A DNA stretch of 10,033 bases from Auxenochlorella pyrenoidosa. Taxonomy: Eukaryota; Chlorophyta; Trebouxiophyceae; Chlorellales; Chlorellaceae. Within the stretch, counting starts at the first letter, position 1. Each line of letters starts with the position of its first letter. The DNA is taken from positions 663,996-674,028 of the forward strand of contig KQ482069.1 in the NCBI GenBank assembly GCA_001430745.1, given 5' to 3'. The notes beneath the pieces were generated by a model. The model saw only the letters and a list, made by a program, of their open reading frames with translations, did not search any database and was not told where the DNA came from. Shown here in pieces: positions 1-8,501 of this stretch. Position numbers and translations under genes: made by a program.

Positions 1-1
1 T

Positions 2-187
2 AGTGTCGCTTCGCATGGTGCGGTGTGTGTGGTGGGGGGGGGGCAGGGGGCGCGGCGGTGTGCAGTGTCGCTTCGCATGGTGCGGTGTGTGTGTGTGGGG
101 GGGGGGCGTCGGCGTGGCGTGATGCAGTGTGGCTTCGCATGGTGCGGTGTGGCGTGGCGTGGCGCGGCGTGGTGTGGTGCGGCATGG
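2..187. repeat. Three-copy 62-bp minisatellite in a kinase intron
   Basis: The unit AGTGTCGCTTCGCATGGTGC starts at 2, 64 and 126, an exact 62-bp period. The core is nearly identical in all copies, with one C-to-G change in copy 3. The rest of each unit is a variable G or GT run (31-50, 84-106), and the last copy decays into GTGGCGTGGC/GGTGCGGTGT sequence up to about 187. It lies within kinase intron 5 (donor at 330), so it is transcribed as the C-rich complement. The array may extend left of the window. Confidence 0.8.
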
Positions 188-330
188 TGAGGTGCGGTGT
201 GGTGTCGTGTGGGCCACAGGCAGGACAGGAGGGAGGGCGCGTGGGGACAAGAGTGAGAGCCCTGTTGCCAGCGCTCCCAGCCGCTGCTCTCGGGAAACTC
301 CCGGCAGGGGCCCACCCACCGTTGACCCAC

Positions 331-2001
331 CTGCAAGACCTGCTGGATGTACACAGCCACCAAGCTCTCCGGAAAGGGGCCAAACTTGCTCTGCTTGATC
401 ACGGAGCTGCACGGAGCAGAGCGGAGGGTGGGGTTGGGTGGAGTGAGGTGGGTACGGTGGGGATGGGGTGGGGGTGCAGGACAGGAGGTCGTGTTGGGGG
501 AGTGGATGGCGCGGGTGACGCAACCAGGTGAGGCAGGCATGAGGAGACGCCGGCGAGCCTGCTCTGCGCAACTGCTGGCAAGCGAAACAGGGCCGGGCCG
601 GGGAGGGACCGGGACTCGGGGCCAGGGAAGGCTGCCGAGCGACGGCAGGAGCGGGCCAAAAGCAGTGCAGCTGGCGGGTAGCTGGCGGGAGGCCGGCGGG
701 CACCTGAGCGCGCCATTCTCCATGAACTCCAGGATGATGTACAGGTGGGTCTTGGTCTTGAAGGAGCCAATGTACCTGCAGGTCCCCCGGGGGGCAGCCA
801 GCTAAAGGGGTGAGATGGGGCTGAGCGGGACGGGTTGGATTGGTGGGCACGGCAGCAGGGACTGAGAGGAGGGGCGGTGGCAGGGACGGGAGGGGGGGCA
901 GCAAGGGCAGGAGGGGCGGCGGGGATTGGCAGTGTGGCAGGCCAGGGGGGTCAAGAATAAGCTGCTGGCAACATGGCCAGGCGACCACGCCGTCGGCCAG
1001 AAGGTGTGCTGGCAGACGCGCCTCGGCCCCGCCCGCTGCAGGCGCTACGGCCCAGCCTGTTGCAGCTGCCGCCTGGCGTCACGCGTAGCTGGAAAAAGTA
1101 AGAAATCAGAGCCATGCGCTGGCCTCACTTGACGATGTTGCGGTGGTTGAGCGCCTTGAGCAGCTCCACTTCGTTCATGATGCCCTGCATGGGGATCGAA
1201 CATGGGTTTGAGGCTCAACCGGGGAACACATGAGGTGGGCAGCAAGGCTTTTGGACGACGGACGGTCAGCACGGCCAGCCTGCTTGCTGCATGAGGGCAG
1301 CGATTGGGCCAGCAGGCGGCTGCAGCTGGTGCAGCAAGCTGGCAGGCGGCGCGTCCAGCTTGGGGCGATGGGGTCGCCCCGCAGACTCCCATCGAACCCA
1401 TCAGGCCGCCACCTCATGCAGGCCGCACCAAACAAACTCTTCGGCTGCAGGGCAGGCGGGGGCGGCTGCACGCGCCTGCAGATTCTCTGTGGGGATGCGC
1501 TCCAAGCTGAGCTGCTTGATGGCCACATGCTCCCCTGTCCGAGTGTCCAAGCCCAGGTAGACCTGGCCAAACGCGCCGCGCCCCAGCTCCTCGCCCAGCC
1601 TGCACGTCGGGCATGCACGCAGTGCAGGCTGGGCTGCCCGGGCTGGCAGGCGCGGGCAGCTCGCTGCGGCAGCCAGCGGTCGGCGCAGCAGCGCACGTGC
1701 CCATGCAATCAAACCTGACCTCGCGCACTATGCCCTGACACAAGGTGAATCCTCGGAAGTGGTCCGCGCAAGCACAGAGACAGTGTAGAAGCACGGCACA
1801 AGCACCGGTGGACAGGCGCACCCCCTGCCGCCGCCACCACAACTGCCACCCACGATTGGGACTGCGGCGCAGCGATCAAGCGCACCTGTACTTATCGCTG
1901 AGAGACTTGGGAAAGCTGGCTCGCCCGGAGGGCGAGGGGAGCGGCGGGGGTAGGCGGCTGCTGCCGGGCGACGGCGCGTAGCCGCGCCCGTCAGCAAACA
2001 T
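331..2001 (-). CDS. MAP3KE1: MAP3K-epsilon / Cdc7-like protein kinase, N-terminal part (partial; 3' end beyond window start)
   Basis: Exons on the minus strand, in transcript order: 2001-1886, 1599-1476, 1184-1129, 775-704, 406-331; phases join without a frame break to give 148 residues. The ATG at 2001 is the first in frame after a TGA at 2052-2050. Residues 1-38 form a Pro/Ser-rich leader ending in SLSDKY. The kinase domain then starts with LGEELGRGAFGQVYLGLD (residues 40-57, Gly-rich loop), VAIK with catalytic Lys67, NEVELL with the probable helix-C Glu85, LNHRNIVKYIGS, and the hinge ILEFMENG near 113-120. The last exon has SKFGPFPESLVAVYIQQVLQ. This order and wording match plant MAP3K-epsilon and fungal Cdc7/Cdc15 kinases, which act in cytokinesis and polarity signalling. 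The HRD and DFG motifs should follow in exons left of position 1; none is visible in 1-330. Intron 2 appears to use a GC donor. Family assignment is strong; biological role is inferred from relatives. Confidence 0.9.
412..510. repeat. G/GGGTG-rich low-complexity tract at the 3' end of kinase intron 4
   Basis: GGGTGGGGTTGGGTGGAGTG and similar G-rich sequence fills this stretch. Read on the coding (minus) strand it is C-rich and leads directly into the GTGCAG acceptor at 412-407, so it most simply acts as an extended polypyrimidine tract of intron 4 (703-407). Confidence 0.55.
1185..1475 (-). other. GC-AG intron 2 of the MAP3K-epsilon-like gene
   Basis: The upstream exon ends ACAGAGAATCTGCAG and the intron begins GCGCGTG; it ends ATGCAG before GGCATCATG. 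Only this junction gives PTENLQ-GIMNEVELLK, which lines up without a gap with the same stretch of plant MAP3K-epsilon kinases. A GT further in (GCGC|GTGCAG) gives the wrong phase for the acceptor. Transcript evidence is not available here. Confidence 0.65.
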
Positions 2002-3438
2002 GCGTGTACACAGCGATCGTAGCACAACAAGTTGTCCTAGACTACAAGGTCAGCCTCTTGGGCCCCAGCAAGCTGCCAAAGCCTAGCGGTGCTGGGTGAG
2101 CGCTGTGTGTGAGCGTGAAGTGGACGCTCACATGCAGGAAGAAGTGCGATCAGGCAAGCCAAGCGTACAAGACAGGAGAGGGCATGCCGCTAGGGAGCTC
2201 CGCTAGGTGCGCAATCGCGTGTCCATTCAACCGCCCCACAATCCAATTCAAGCTTCCTGGCGCACCTGCCGTCATCAAGACCTTATGCACCCATGCCTAT
2301 GGCCGAAATGCTTGGACAGCAGGAGAAAGAGTTGAGGCCTACAACTGTGACACATGCACGGTGGCCAGGCGGACGTAACGCGCCTGAAGATGTTCCCCTC
2401 ATGCGACCTGTGACACACGTCGGCGTTGGCAAATCGATTGTTTTTGTTACTGCACAGAGGATTGCTTGCAATCAATCTTGAGGAGTTGTTGAGGGGTGGG
2501 TCCGTACGCAAGGCCTGGATGACAGTGAGCCCAGGGGGATAGCCCGTGGGCATGCACTTGGGACAACGTGGCTCTCCAGTTCTTTCCTCTGTTTTGCCAG
2601 GGACATGCCAACCTCAATCACTTGCCATGCCAGGCTGCCAGTTAGTGTACAGCCTGGATAAACCCGATCTGTGCACTCATCGTTCCTGTACGCACACTCC
2701 GCCGCTCCTCCTGCTGCAGCAACGGCCAGCACTTCACTAGCACCTCCCGCTGCTCACAAGCGCCAGCATCTCTGGTCCAGCACCGCCAAACAGACAGTCA
2801 GTGCATGGCTGCAACCTCTTGGGCATGCTGGGCACAAACTTTGCAAGCAACAGACGGGTACAAGCCGGCAGGCGGCTATGCAGCGTCTTGCAAAGTGGAG
2901 AGGTGTGCCGCGCAGCCACACCCAGCCCAGAGGATGCGCAGTGAGCGCGCGCTGTCTGCCCAACACCCGCCCCTTACACTGAAATGGTGTGCACAGCTCA
3001 TCACCCGGATAACAAGCATGCACTGCTTGGAGGTGCTGGTGCTGCTCTGCAGGCCTGCCAAGGCATTCCCGCCCCCCCGCCCTGGCTGGTAGAGCAGCAG
3101 CGCAAAAGAGGTGCATGCCGATACATGGTGCAGACTGCTGTCATCCATTATTTTGATATGAATGCCACTCGAAGAGCCTGACAGAAGCCGCACAGCGATG
3201 TGTCCATCCCCGACTGCAGCCCGGGCAGCGGCCGCAGCGGGCCCCGTCGGCGGCACCTACCGCAGCCTCGGGCAGCTCACTTGCTCTTCCCTCGCTGGTT
3301 GCCCCTTTCTGGCATCTTGGTCAGCGCAAAGGGACGGCCGTTTCCCAGCTACGAGCGGTTCCGGTTGGCGTTCAGCGGCCTTGAGCTTCCGCCTTCTTTA
3401 GATCTCGGTTGTTGAAACGGCAAACACGGCGGGACTTC
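2002..3438. promoter_or_regulatory. Head-to-head intergenic region with presumed divergent promoters
   Basis: The region separates the start codons of the minus-strand kinase and the plus-strand STIMATE-like gene, so it must hold both 5' UTRs and probably both promoters. I find no exon chain, recognisable protein motif, RNA gene, or clear TATA element. Open frames here (for example minus 3256-2876 and plus 3200-3415) lack family resemblance and splice-compatible partners. Two locally AT-rich stretches, about 2433-2452 and 3146-3167, stand out from the GC-rich background and are the likeliest places for core promoter or nucleosome-free DNA, but that is inference. Confidence 0.5.
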
Positions 3439-5398
3439 ATGGGGGGCGCGGCCGATGCCCCGGGGCAGTGCCGCCTCCTGGCGGGGCCGGCAGCGCTGTC
3501 GGCGCAGCTGCTGCTCGCAGCCCTCGCTCTGGCGAGCCTTGCCTACAAGCGGTGCGTAGCTGTCATGCAGCATATGGCTGTTGCATATGGCTGTTGGCTA
3601 CTTTGGCCGCCTGCTGTCGCACTCGCCGTCAACTGCCCATAGCCGCTGCCGTTGCGTTGCAGGCACGTTGAGCGCCCGCAGCGGCCGGTGAACATCTGGG
3701 CGCTTGATGTCTCCAAGCAGGCGATATCCATGCTGGCGGCACACGCATGCGGTGCGCGACCTGCTGCATGCTATACTAGTGCTGCTGCCAGGGCAGCTGC
3801 CCTCCTTGCCCAGCCATTGCCGTTGCATGCCGTCGGCGGTCGGCCAGCACCCACCTGGCTCCCCCGCCAGCTCCCCTGTCTGCCTGTAGGCATGCTCATC
3901 GCGGTCATTGCACACAGCCGGGTGGCGTCGGAGCAGACCAGCGAGTGCTCCTGGTACTTTGTGGCGTTCACCTTTGGTGGGTGCCGCCCCGTGTTGACGT
4001 GCCCCAGGCGCCCGGAGTTGCTGTGTCACTCTGGCAAATGGCAATGGCAAAATAACTGCTTCCTGGCTCTGGTTGCTCGACCACCCACACATCAACGACG
4101 CGTCTATCTTCCCTTCCTTTTATCATGCAGACACCACTCTGGGGCTGGTGCTGACCATTGGGCTGCACAAGGCAGCGCTGTGGCTGGCGCACTGGTGGGG
4201 AGAACGCAAAGCCAGGCAGTTCAGCCCAGAGGCAGCACTGGCGCTGGCGCTGGCGCCCATGGTGCCTGGGGAAGAGAATTGCAACGCCAGCCCCACTGCA
4301 GCAGCAGCCGAGGCGGGCCATGCTGCTGCCCCCGCTCCCTCTGCCTCTGACCCATGGCACAAGGTGCTGCTGGAGTGCGGCAATTACGGTGAGCGACGGG
4401 GCTGCCAAAAGCGGGGGAAGGGCAGGGTGCGGGAGGGCTGCAGGTAGCACTTCCCATTGGGATGCAGCTTGTGCACTGGTGGACGGCCCTCTAGGGGACA
4501 AGCCGCTGCTCGGTCCCACTGCCTGGATGTGGTGCCCGCTCGCCGGCAAATGTGCTTGCTGCCCGCTGGGCTGCAGGCGAGCCGCCATCGTACCGGCGCT
4601 GGGGCATCCAGCTGGCGGAGTGGGTGCTGTGCGTGGTGCTCGCGCGCGTGCTCTGCGGCACAACAGTGGTCCTGCTGGGCTCGCTGCTGGTGCACGTCGC
4701 TCAGGCAAGGCGCTGTCTGCCGACATTCGCCCCGCACCCGCCCTCGCCACTGCCTGCCACCCGGCTGTTCGTCGTAGGCCTACCCTGCCATGATCTCTGC
4801 CGCCGCCAAGCCCCACGCTTGCTCGCCGCCAGTGTGCCTGGTGAATATTGTTGTGCTGAGAATCAATGGCCATGAGGCCCTACTGCCCCAGCCTCTTAGA
4901 GGCCGTCTTCTGCCCGCCTGGGCGCGCTCAGTCGCCGCCTGGCCCGTGCCCGCCTCCTGTGCTGCGCCCTGCAGGGCATAGACAGCCTTTTCTCCGGGCA
5001 CCCCACCGTGCTGCTCTTCTTTGTCATGATCATGTGCCCGCTGCTCATGAACATCTGCCAGGTGGGCGGGGAGGGGGTGCGCGGCCGAGCGCATGGCAGC
5101 GGGCGAAGGCTTCAAGCGCTGCGCACACTTTGCCACCGTGCTCTTTCCGGTGCGCCCCATGTTGGGCGGGCCCCACCTTGCCTGCTGCCCCTGGCTTCCC
5201 TGGGCCCAGGTGCTGGTGCAAGACCTGGTGCTGAAGTGGCGGAGCCGGGGCAGCGCCGCTGGCGTTGATGGCCTGGCGGCCTCCGGGTCCGGCGGCAGCC
5301 TTGCTGCCAAAGAGGGCCTGGAGATGGAGGGCACAGTGGCGGAGCGCGAGGTGTCCTTGCTGGCCGGCAGCCCGGACCGCAGCGCGGCGCTGGTGTGA
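3439..5398 (+). CDS. STIMATE: STIMATE/TMEM110-family multi-pass membrane protein, seven exons, complete
   Basis: Exons 3439-3551, 3663-3751, 3890-3976, 4131-4388, 4577-4704, 4975-5061, 5210-5398 join to 951 nt, 316 residues plus TGA. The start is the first ATG after an in-frame TGA at 3382 and has G at +4. Family hallmarks: RPQRPVNIWALDVSKQ (about residues 43-58), SECSWYFVAFTFDTTLGLVL (about 85-104), NYGEPPSYRRWGIQLAEW (about 181-198), and FFVMIMCPLLMN (about 239-250). Hydrophobic segments lie near 12-36, 57-77, 88-120, 192-223 and 236-257, so four or five membrane spans are expected. An Ala-rich insert occupies about 128-170 and a Gly/Ala-rich polar tail follows 266. Human STIMATE is an ER protein that helps STIM1 gate Orai at ER-plasma-membrane contacts; fungal members are reported as vacuolar or ER membrane proteins. 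The algal role is unknown. The kinase diverges upstream and the next gene follows in the same direction. Confidence 0.85.
3571..3596 (+). repeat. Perfect 13-bp tandem duplication in intron 1 of the STIMATE-like gene
   Basis: CATATGGCTGTTG occurs twice back to back (3571-3583 and 3584-3596) inside intron 1 (3552-3662). It does not touch the splice sites and looks like a recent slippage duplication. Confidence 0.9.
4705..4974 (+). other. GC-AG intron 5 of the STIMATE-like gene
   Basis: The exon ends GTCGCTCAG and the intron begins GCAAGG, the usual form of a GC donor; it ends CCCTGCAG before GGCATAGACAGC. Both ends are phase 0. A GT donor five codons earlier (CTGCTG|GTGCAC at 4690) would also keep frame and remove VHVAQ, so the GC choice is probable rather than certain. 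Confidence 0.6.
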
Positions 5399-5641
5399 GG
5401 GCGGCGGCGCGCCTCGCCGGCAGCTCCCTGCTGTGCAAACAGGTGTTGGCCTCTGTTATCGGGTTTAGTACTGTCCTATAGAACTACCTGTGTATTATTA
5501 TTGTCCCCTCGTGCTTCTGTCCGTACCTGTAGCTGTCGACAGTTGTAGCCGTTGTACACTGAAGCTCGGAGCAAGTGCGGGTCCGGTACTCACCTCGTAT
5601 GATTCCTCTGCTGCCCACACCCCCACCTGTTTGATAACAAC
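5399..5641. other. Intergenic spacer / 3' UTR of the STIMATE-like gene
   Basis: The first part must contain the STIMATE 3' UTR. The stretch 5459-5520 is unusually AT-rich for this window and includes TGTATTATTATTGT, a plausible 3'-end region. I find no TGTAA, the polyadenylation signal best known in Chlamydomonas. No gene is apparent. Confidence 0.4.
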
Positions 5642-5806
5642 ATGATGTCGCACGTCCTCGACGATCCGAGTTACAGGGGTGCAGCAGGACCGCACAATGG
5701 AGCAGACCCAACAGCTGCAGCAGTGGGCGGGGGCGTGGCCCCGGCGCTGCCGCATCGCGCCAGTACCACCCTGGCACGCGCCGTGGCGCCGGTTCTGGAA
5801 GCATGA
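5642..5806 (+). other. Small upstream ORF, 54 codons, ending in an ATGA overlap
   Basis: This uninterrupted frame starts ATGATG at 5642 and stops at TGA 5804-5806, which overlaps the ATG (5803-5805) of the next small ORF. The product is Ala/Gly/Pro-rich, with a predicted N-terminus MMSHVLDDPSYRG and no recognised domain. It may be an upstream ORF of the following gene, or a chance frame in GC-rich DNA. Whether it lies in a transcript is unknown. Confidence 0.2.
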
Positions 5807-6068
5807 AGACGCAAGAAGTAGATGATGGCAGTCTTTGGCATGGCCTCGAGTTGAGGAGCTGGCTGACGAGTCTGACGGCAGCACCACGAGAGGCTGGATG
5901 GTAGGTTGAACGCTTATGCGGCCCGAGTGGAGCTCAAATATTGTACTTTAGGCTTTACAGCAGCCAAGGAAGCAGGAAATCTCCTGTGCAAGCACGGCCG
6001 CCCTCCCCTGTGTTCCCTCTCTCCCGAGCACTTCTCGTCTAGTTTAACCCTTTTGCAGCCACTCATGA
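5803..6068 (+). other. Small upstream ORF across an intron, 35 codons, ending in an ATGA overlap
   Basis: The ORF starts at ATG 5803 (MKTQEVDDGSLWHG) and reads to 5900. If the GTAGGT donor at 5901 and the TTTTGCAG acceptor at 6058 are used, it continues CHS and stops at TGA 6066-6068, overlapping the ATG at 6065 of the main downstream frame. Without splicing it stops at TAG, 5902-5904. No domain is recognised and its codon use is less G/C-biased than that of the neighbouring genes, which favours a regulatory uORF or chance over a conserved protein. Confidence 0.2.
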
Positions 6069-7242
6069 GCATAGTCGAGCCCCTTCAGGGGCTGACCACT
6101 GGCCCTTCGCAGCAGGACCAAGCTGAAGCAGAAGAGGAGGCAGCCGCTGCCGCAGCTGAGGGTAGGTGGAGCAGCCCCTGAGCGTTGCGCATCATCTGGC
6201 TGCAGCGGCGCTGCAACAAGTGGGGAGCTGCCCGCCGCCGCAGTTGCCGCACACCAGCTTCCCCCAGCTGCACCGCCGCCCTTTGCAGGGCTTGTGGAGC
6301 TCCTGTGCCGAAAGAGCTGCGCTGGCGCTGCTGATCCATCACCCGGGCTGCCGTCGCCTGGCATGAGCGGCATACAGTCTGTGGACACTCCGCGGCGAGG
6401 GGAGGAGGCGCGGGGCGGGCCGGACCAGTGCGGGCCAAGCGCGGCGGCGTGCAGTACCTCGGCCCCGGCAGGACTGCCGGTCCTGGCAGCAGCGCTCCTC
6501 CGGCGCCTCGCCCGCAGCCTGCCGCCCGCCGGTGAGGCCGCGCCTCGCGCCCTGCAGCTGCGCCGCCGCGCCTGCCTGGCTGGGCCGCAACGCGCCACAC
6601 GCCCTGCCTGCTACCGCAGTTTTGGCGCAATGCTTGTGCGGCCTGCCGGGACCCCAACCGCAACCCCCTCCCGCCTCGCCCCCCGCGTCCGCAGACATCA
6701 TCCCCGTGCCATCAGGCAGCGGAACGACTGAGGGATACCTGGTGGTTCGTCGCCGGGATGGTCAGCTCCCCCAGCTTCCGGCGCAGCAGCAGCAGCAGGG
6801 CCAGGGTCCTGGCCAAGGGCCGGGGCAGGGGCCCCAGCTGCTCCAGCCAGCCGGAGCGCCGGCGCCCGAGGCGGCGGCGGCATGGTCGGCCGAGCGGGAG
6901 CAGCGATACCTGCAGCAGGTGCAGGCTGTGCGCCTGCTGGTGGCGGTGCGCGCCACCGTGCTGCAGCAGCAGGCAGCGCAGCAGGCGGCGGCCACCCAGG
7001 TGCGCGCCAGCGGCGACAGCCTGGCCACCAGCACGCTGCTCGCCGCCGTTGCCTCGGTGGCCGCACGGGCGGCGCTGCCGCAGCAGCCAGCGCCGGCACC
7101 TGACAGCCTGGCTCCAGCAACTCAGCTGCTCGAGCCGCCGCCGTGGCTGTGCCAGGCAGGCCCGGCTCCGGAGGCACTGCCTGGGCAGCAGCGCCCGCCC
7201 CTGTGGCGTCCTCGGCCCGTGAAGCGGCCTCGCCACGCGTGA
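6065..7242 (+). CDS. Unrecognised Ala/Pro/Gln-rich protein with basic C-terminus
   Basis: Model: exons 6065-6161, 6289-6531 and 6695-7242, giving 295 residues plus TGA. Splice signals are GAGG|GTAGGT to TTTGCAG and GCCG|GTGAGG to TCCGCAG, both phase 1. A further intron 5901-6058 (GTAGGT to TTTTGCAG) probably splits the leader, so the start is uncertain: the ATG at 6065, or an ATG at 5898-5900 just before that donor, which would add three residues. I do not recognise the protein. Visible: an acidic/Ala stretch at residues 18-32; disordered Gly/Ala/Pro-rich sequence at 48-100; LPVLAAALLRRLARSL near 95-110; DIIPVPSGSGTTEGYLVVRR from 114; five Gln and three GQGP repeats near 144-160; a likely helical WSAEREQRYLQQVQAVRLLV region; and a Lys/Arg-rich end PVKRPRHA that could be a nuclear signal. 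It contains no obvious membrane span. A nuclear or regulatory role is only a guess. Strong GC3 bias in the last exon supports coding. Confidence 0.6.
6784..6837 (+). repeat. Gln codon run followed by three GQGP repeats
   Basis: Five CAG codons (6784-6798) are followed by three 12-bp units encoding GQGP (6799-6834) and then a Gln. Third positions differ between units (GGT/GGG, CAG/CAA, CCT/CCG/CCC), so the array is not freshly duplicated and the peptide repeat seems to be kept by selection or by old slippage. Confidence 0.75.
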
Positions 7243-7986
7243 CTCACCAGCCCGCCGCGCATGCCCTGCGGCCACGCACAGCATGCTCTACGCGCCTGAC
7301 TCTGCTCACTTCCGGCGAGCCCCCACGCGTGCCTAGACTGCCAGGTCGGGCGCCGCAAGCGTTGGGCTGGGCGCGCGCCGTGATGAACCGAATGCCTCAT
7401 TTGAGCGCCTTCAAGCGCCGCCTAGAGGTTACCTGCCGCAGCGTTGCCTGCCGCTGCGCCGCGCTGGGCCCATAGGACTCGCCACATCTGCCGCACCCCT
7501 TCTTTTCACTTTCATGCGATTGTCTGCCCGTCTGCGACTCTCTCCTTTTTCCACACTGTTTTCTAGCACCGCTGGTTGCTGCCACCTTGCTGGCTTCATA
7601 TGTACCCGACTATGTACTTGCCCTCTCCTGCTGCGCCAGCAGCCTCTTGCCCCCGCCCCTTTTGGTATCCGCTTCGGCCTGCAATCTGCCATTTCTTTTT
7701 TCACGTCGGTTGGTTTCCGCGCCATGCACTGAATGCCTTGTCTTGCTGCCCGGCACAGCTGCCATATGCCTCCCATCCTCCTCCACCACAGCTCTCCAGA
7801 ACCCGCTTCCCATGTTGATACCGCACTCCTTCAGGTTCATGCTGATACCTGTCCAGCAACTGCCTGCCATCTGCATGTACTATCCGAGCACCAGCACAGC
7901 GCGCCAACGAACCCGCGGCCCACCTGGCCACGTCGCTCTGCCCGTTCTGCCCCCTTGCCGCTTTTGACAACACCTCACCAGCATTC
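7243..7986. other. Intergenic region, pyrimidine-rich, no gene seen
   Basis: The start must hold the 3' UTR of the unknown gene. From about 7490 to 7960 the plus strand is markedly C/T-rich, with many TGC, CTG and CCT words. The open frame 7587-7967 has no start context, domain or splice partner and reads like low-complexity background. I find no tRNA, repeat array or mobile element. Confidence 0.45.
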
Positions 7987-8492
7987 ATGGGACTCGACCT
8001 CCCTGACATGCAATCTCCCAGTGAGAAATCGCTGAGCAGCAGCAGAAGGCAGCAGAGCAGGTGCTGTGTGCTGCTGCACCTGCGGTGCCTTCATGCAGCC
8101 TGCCCGCCAGCTCCCACAGCTGGGCACTGCCTGCATGTGAGTGCCTCCGCAGCATGCTGGTATCAGTGTAGGAAGTGGAAGGAGCGCCTCAAGTGTGCTG
8201 AATTGTGGTGCTTGCAGGATTACTGTATGAGAAATGCGGGTTGCGGGGGTTGCCGCGCTGGCAGCGCCGCATGAAGCGCTCCAACCCACAGAGGGGCCAT
8301 TCCGCCTGGGCATCAGTACTTGCTTATTCGCCGATCGGTCTTCTCTTTATTGCAAGCACGAACCACGCCGGTGGGCCCCTCTTCAGACCTGCCCAGCACT
8401 CCCACTCACCACCTCTCCCTGCCCTTTCGCCACGAAACTCCTGCATACAGACGGCGATCTATCTGCAGTGGTGGTGGCCGGCGGTGAATTGA
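7987..8492 (+). other. Possible two-exon small ORF, 102 residues, just upstream of the EGY-like gene
   Basis: ATG 7987 encodes MGLDLPDMQSP up to 8020. A GTGAGA donor at 8021 and a GCTTGCAG acceptor ending at 8217 would join this, phase 1, to 8218-8492, starting LLYEKCGLRGLPRWQRRMKR and ending at TGA 8490-8492. The stop lies 9 bp before the EGY-like ATG. The junction lacks the usual G at donor position -1, and no family is recognised. It may be a real small gene, an intron-containing 5' UTR of the EGY-like gene with an uORF, or chance. The basic, Trp/Arg-rich middle followed by a short hydrophobic stretch (IGLLFIAS) is the most protein-like part. Confidence 0.25.
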
Positions 8493-8501
8493 GCGAGAAA
8501 C

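Noticed and set aside
2..187. CRISPR-like array
   Set aside because: Cores of the three units are spaced 62 bp apart, but the stretches between them are G/GT slippage runs, not unique spacers, and the setting is an intron of a eukaryotic gene.
1190..1205. Minus-strand GTTCGATCC resembling a tRNA T-loop
   Set aside because: No matching D-arm, anticodon arm or acceptor stem can be built around it; it lies in a kinase intron near the acceptor.
1401..1712. Continuous frame leading into kinase exon 2 from an ATG at 1712
   Set aside because: It reads through intron 1. The upstream exon 2001-1886 ends SLSDKY and joins in phase to give KYRLGEELG, matching relatives, so the intron model is better; an alternative start by intron retention is not excluded.
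3200..3415. Open frame directly upstream of the STIMATE-like start
   Set aside because: It ends before the start in a different frame, has no domain, and most likely lies in promoter or 5' UTR.
3968..4873. Long minus-strand open frame of 301 codons
   Set aside because: It lies opposite STIMATE exons 4 and 5 and their introns; the plus-strand exons have family motifs and splice signals, while this frame is GC-driven antisense with no recognisable domain.
5498..5887. Minus-strand open frame of 129 codons
   Set aside because: No domain, no splice partner, Cys/Ser-rich low-complexity content, and it runs into the probable 3' region of the STIMATE-like gene.
6698..7284. Several overlapping minus-strand frames of 90-190 codons
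   Set aside because: Antisense of the GC-rich last exon of the unknown gene; all six frames tend to stay open in such DNA.
7587..7967. Plus-strand open frame of 126 codons
   Set aside because: Pyrimidine-rich background sequence giving Leu/Pro/Ser; not supported by splice sites or family resemblance.
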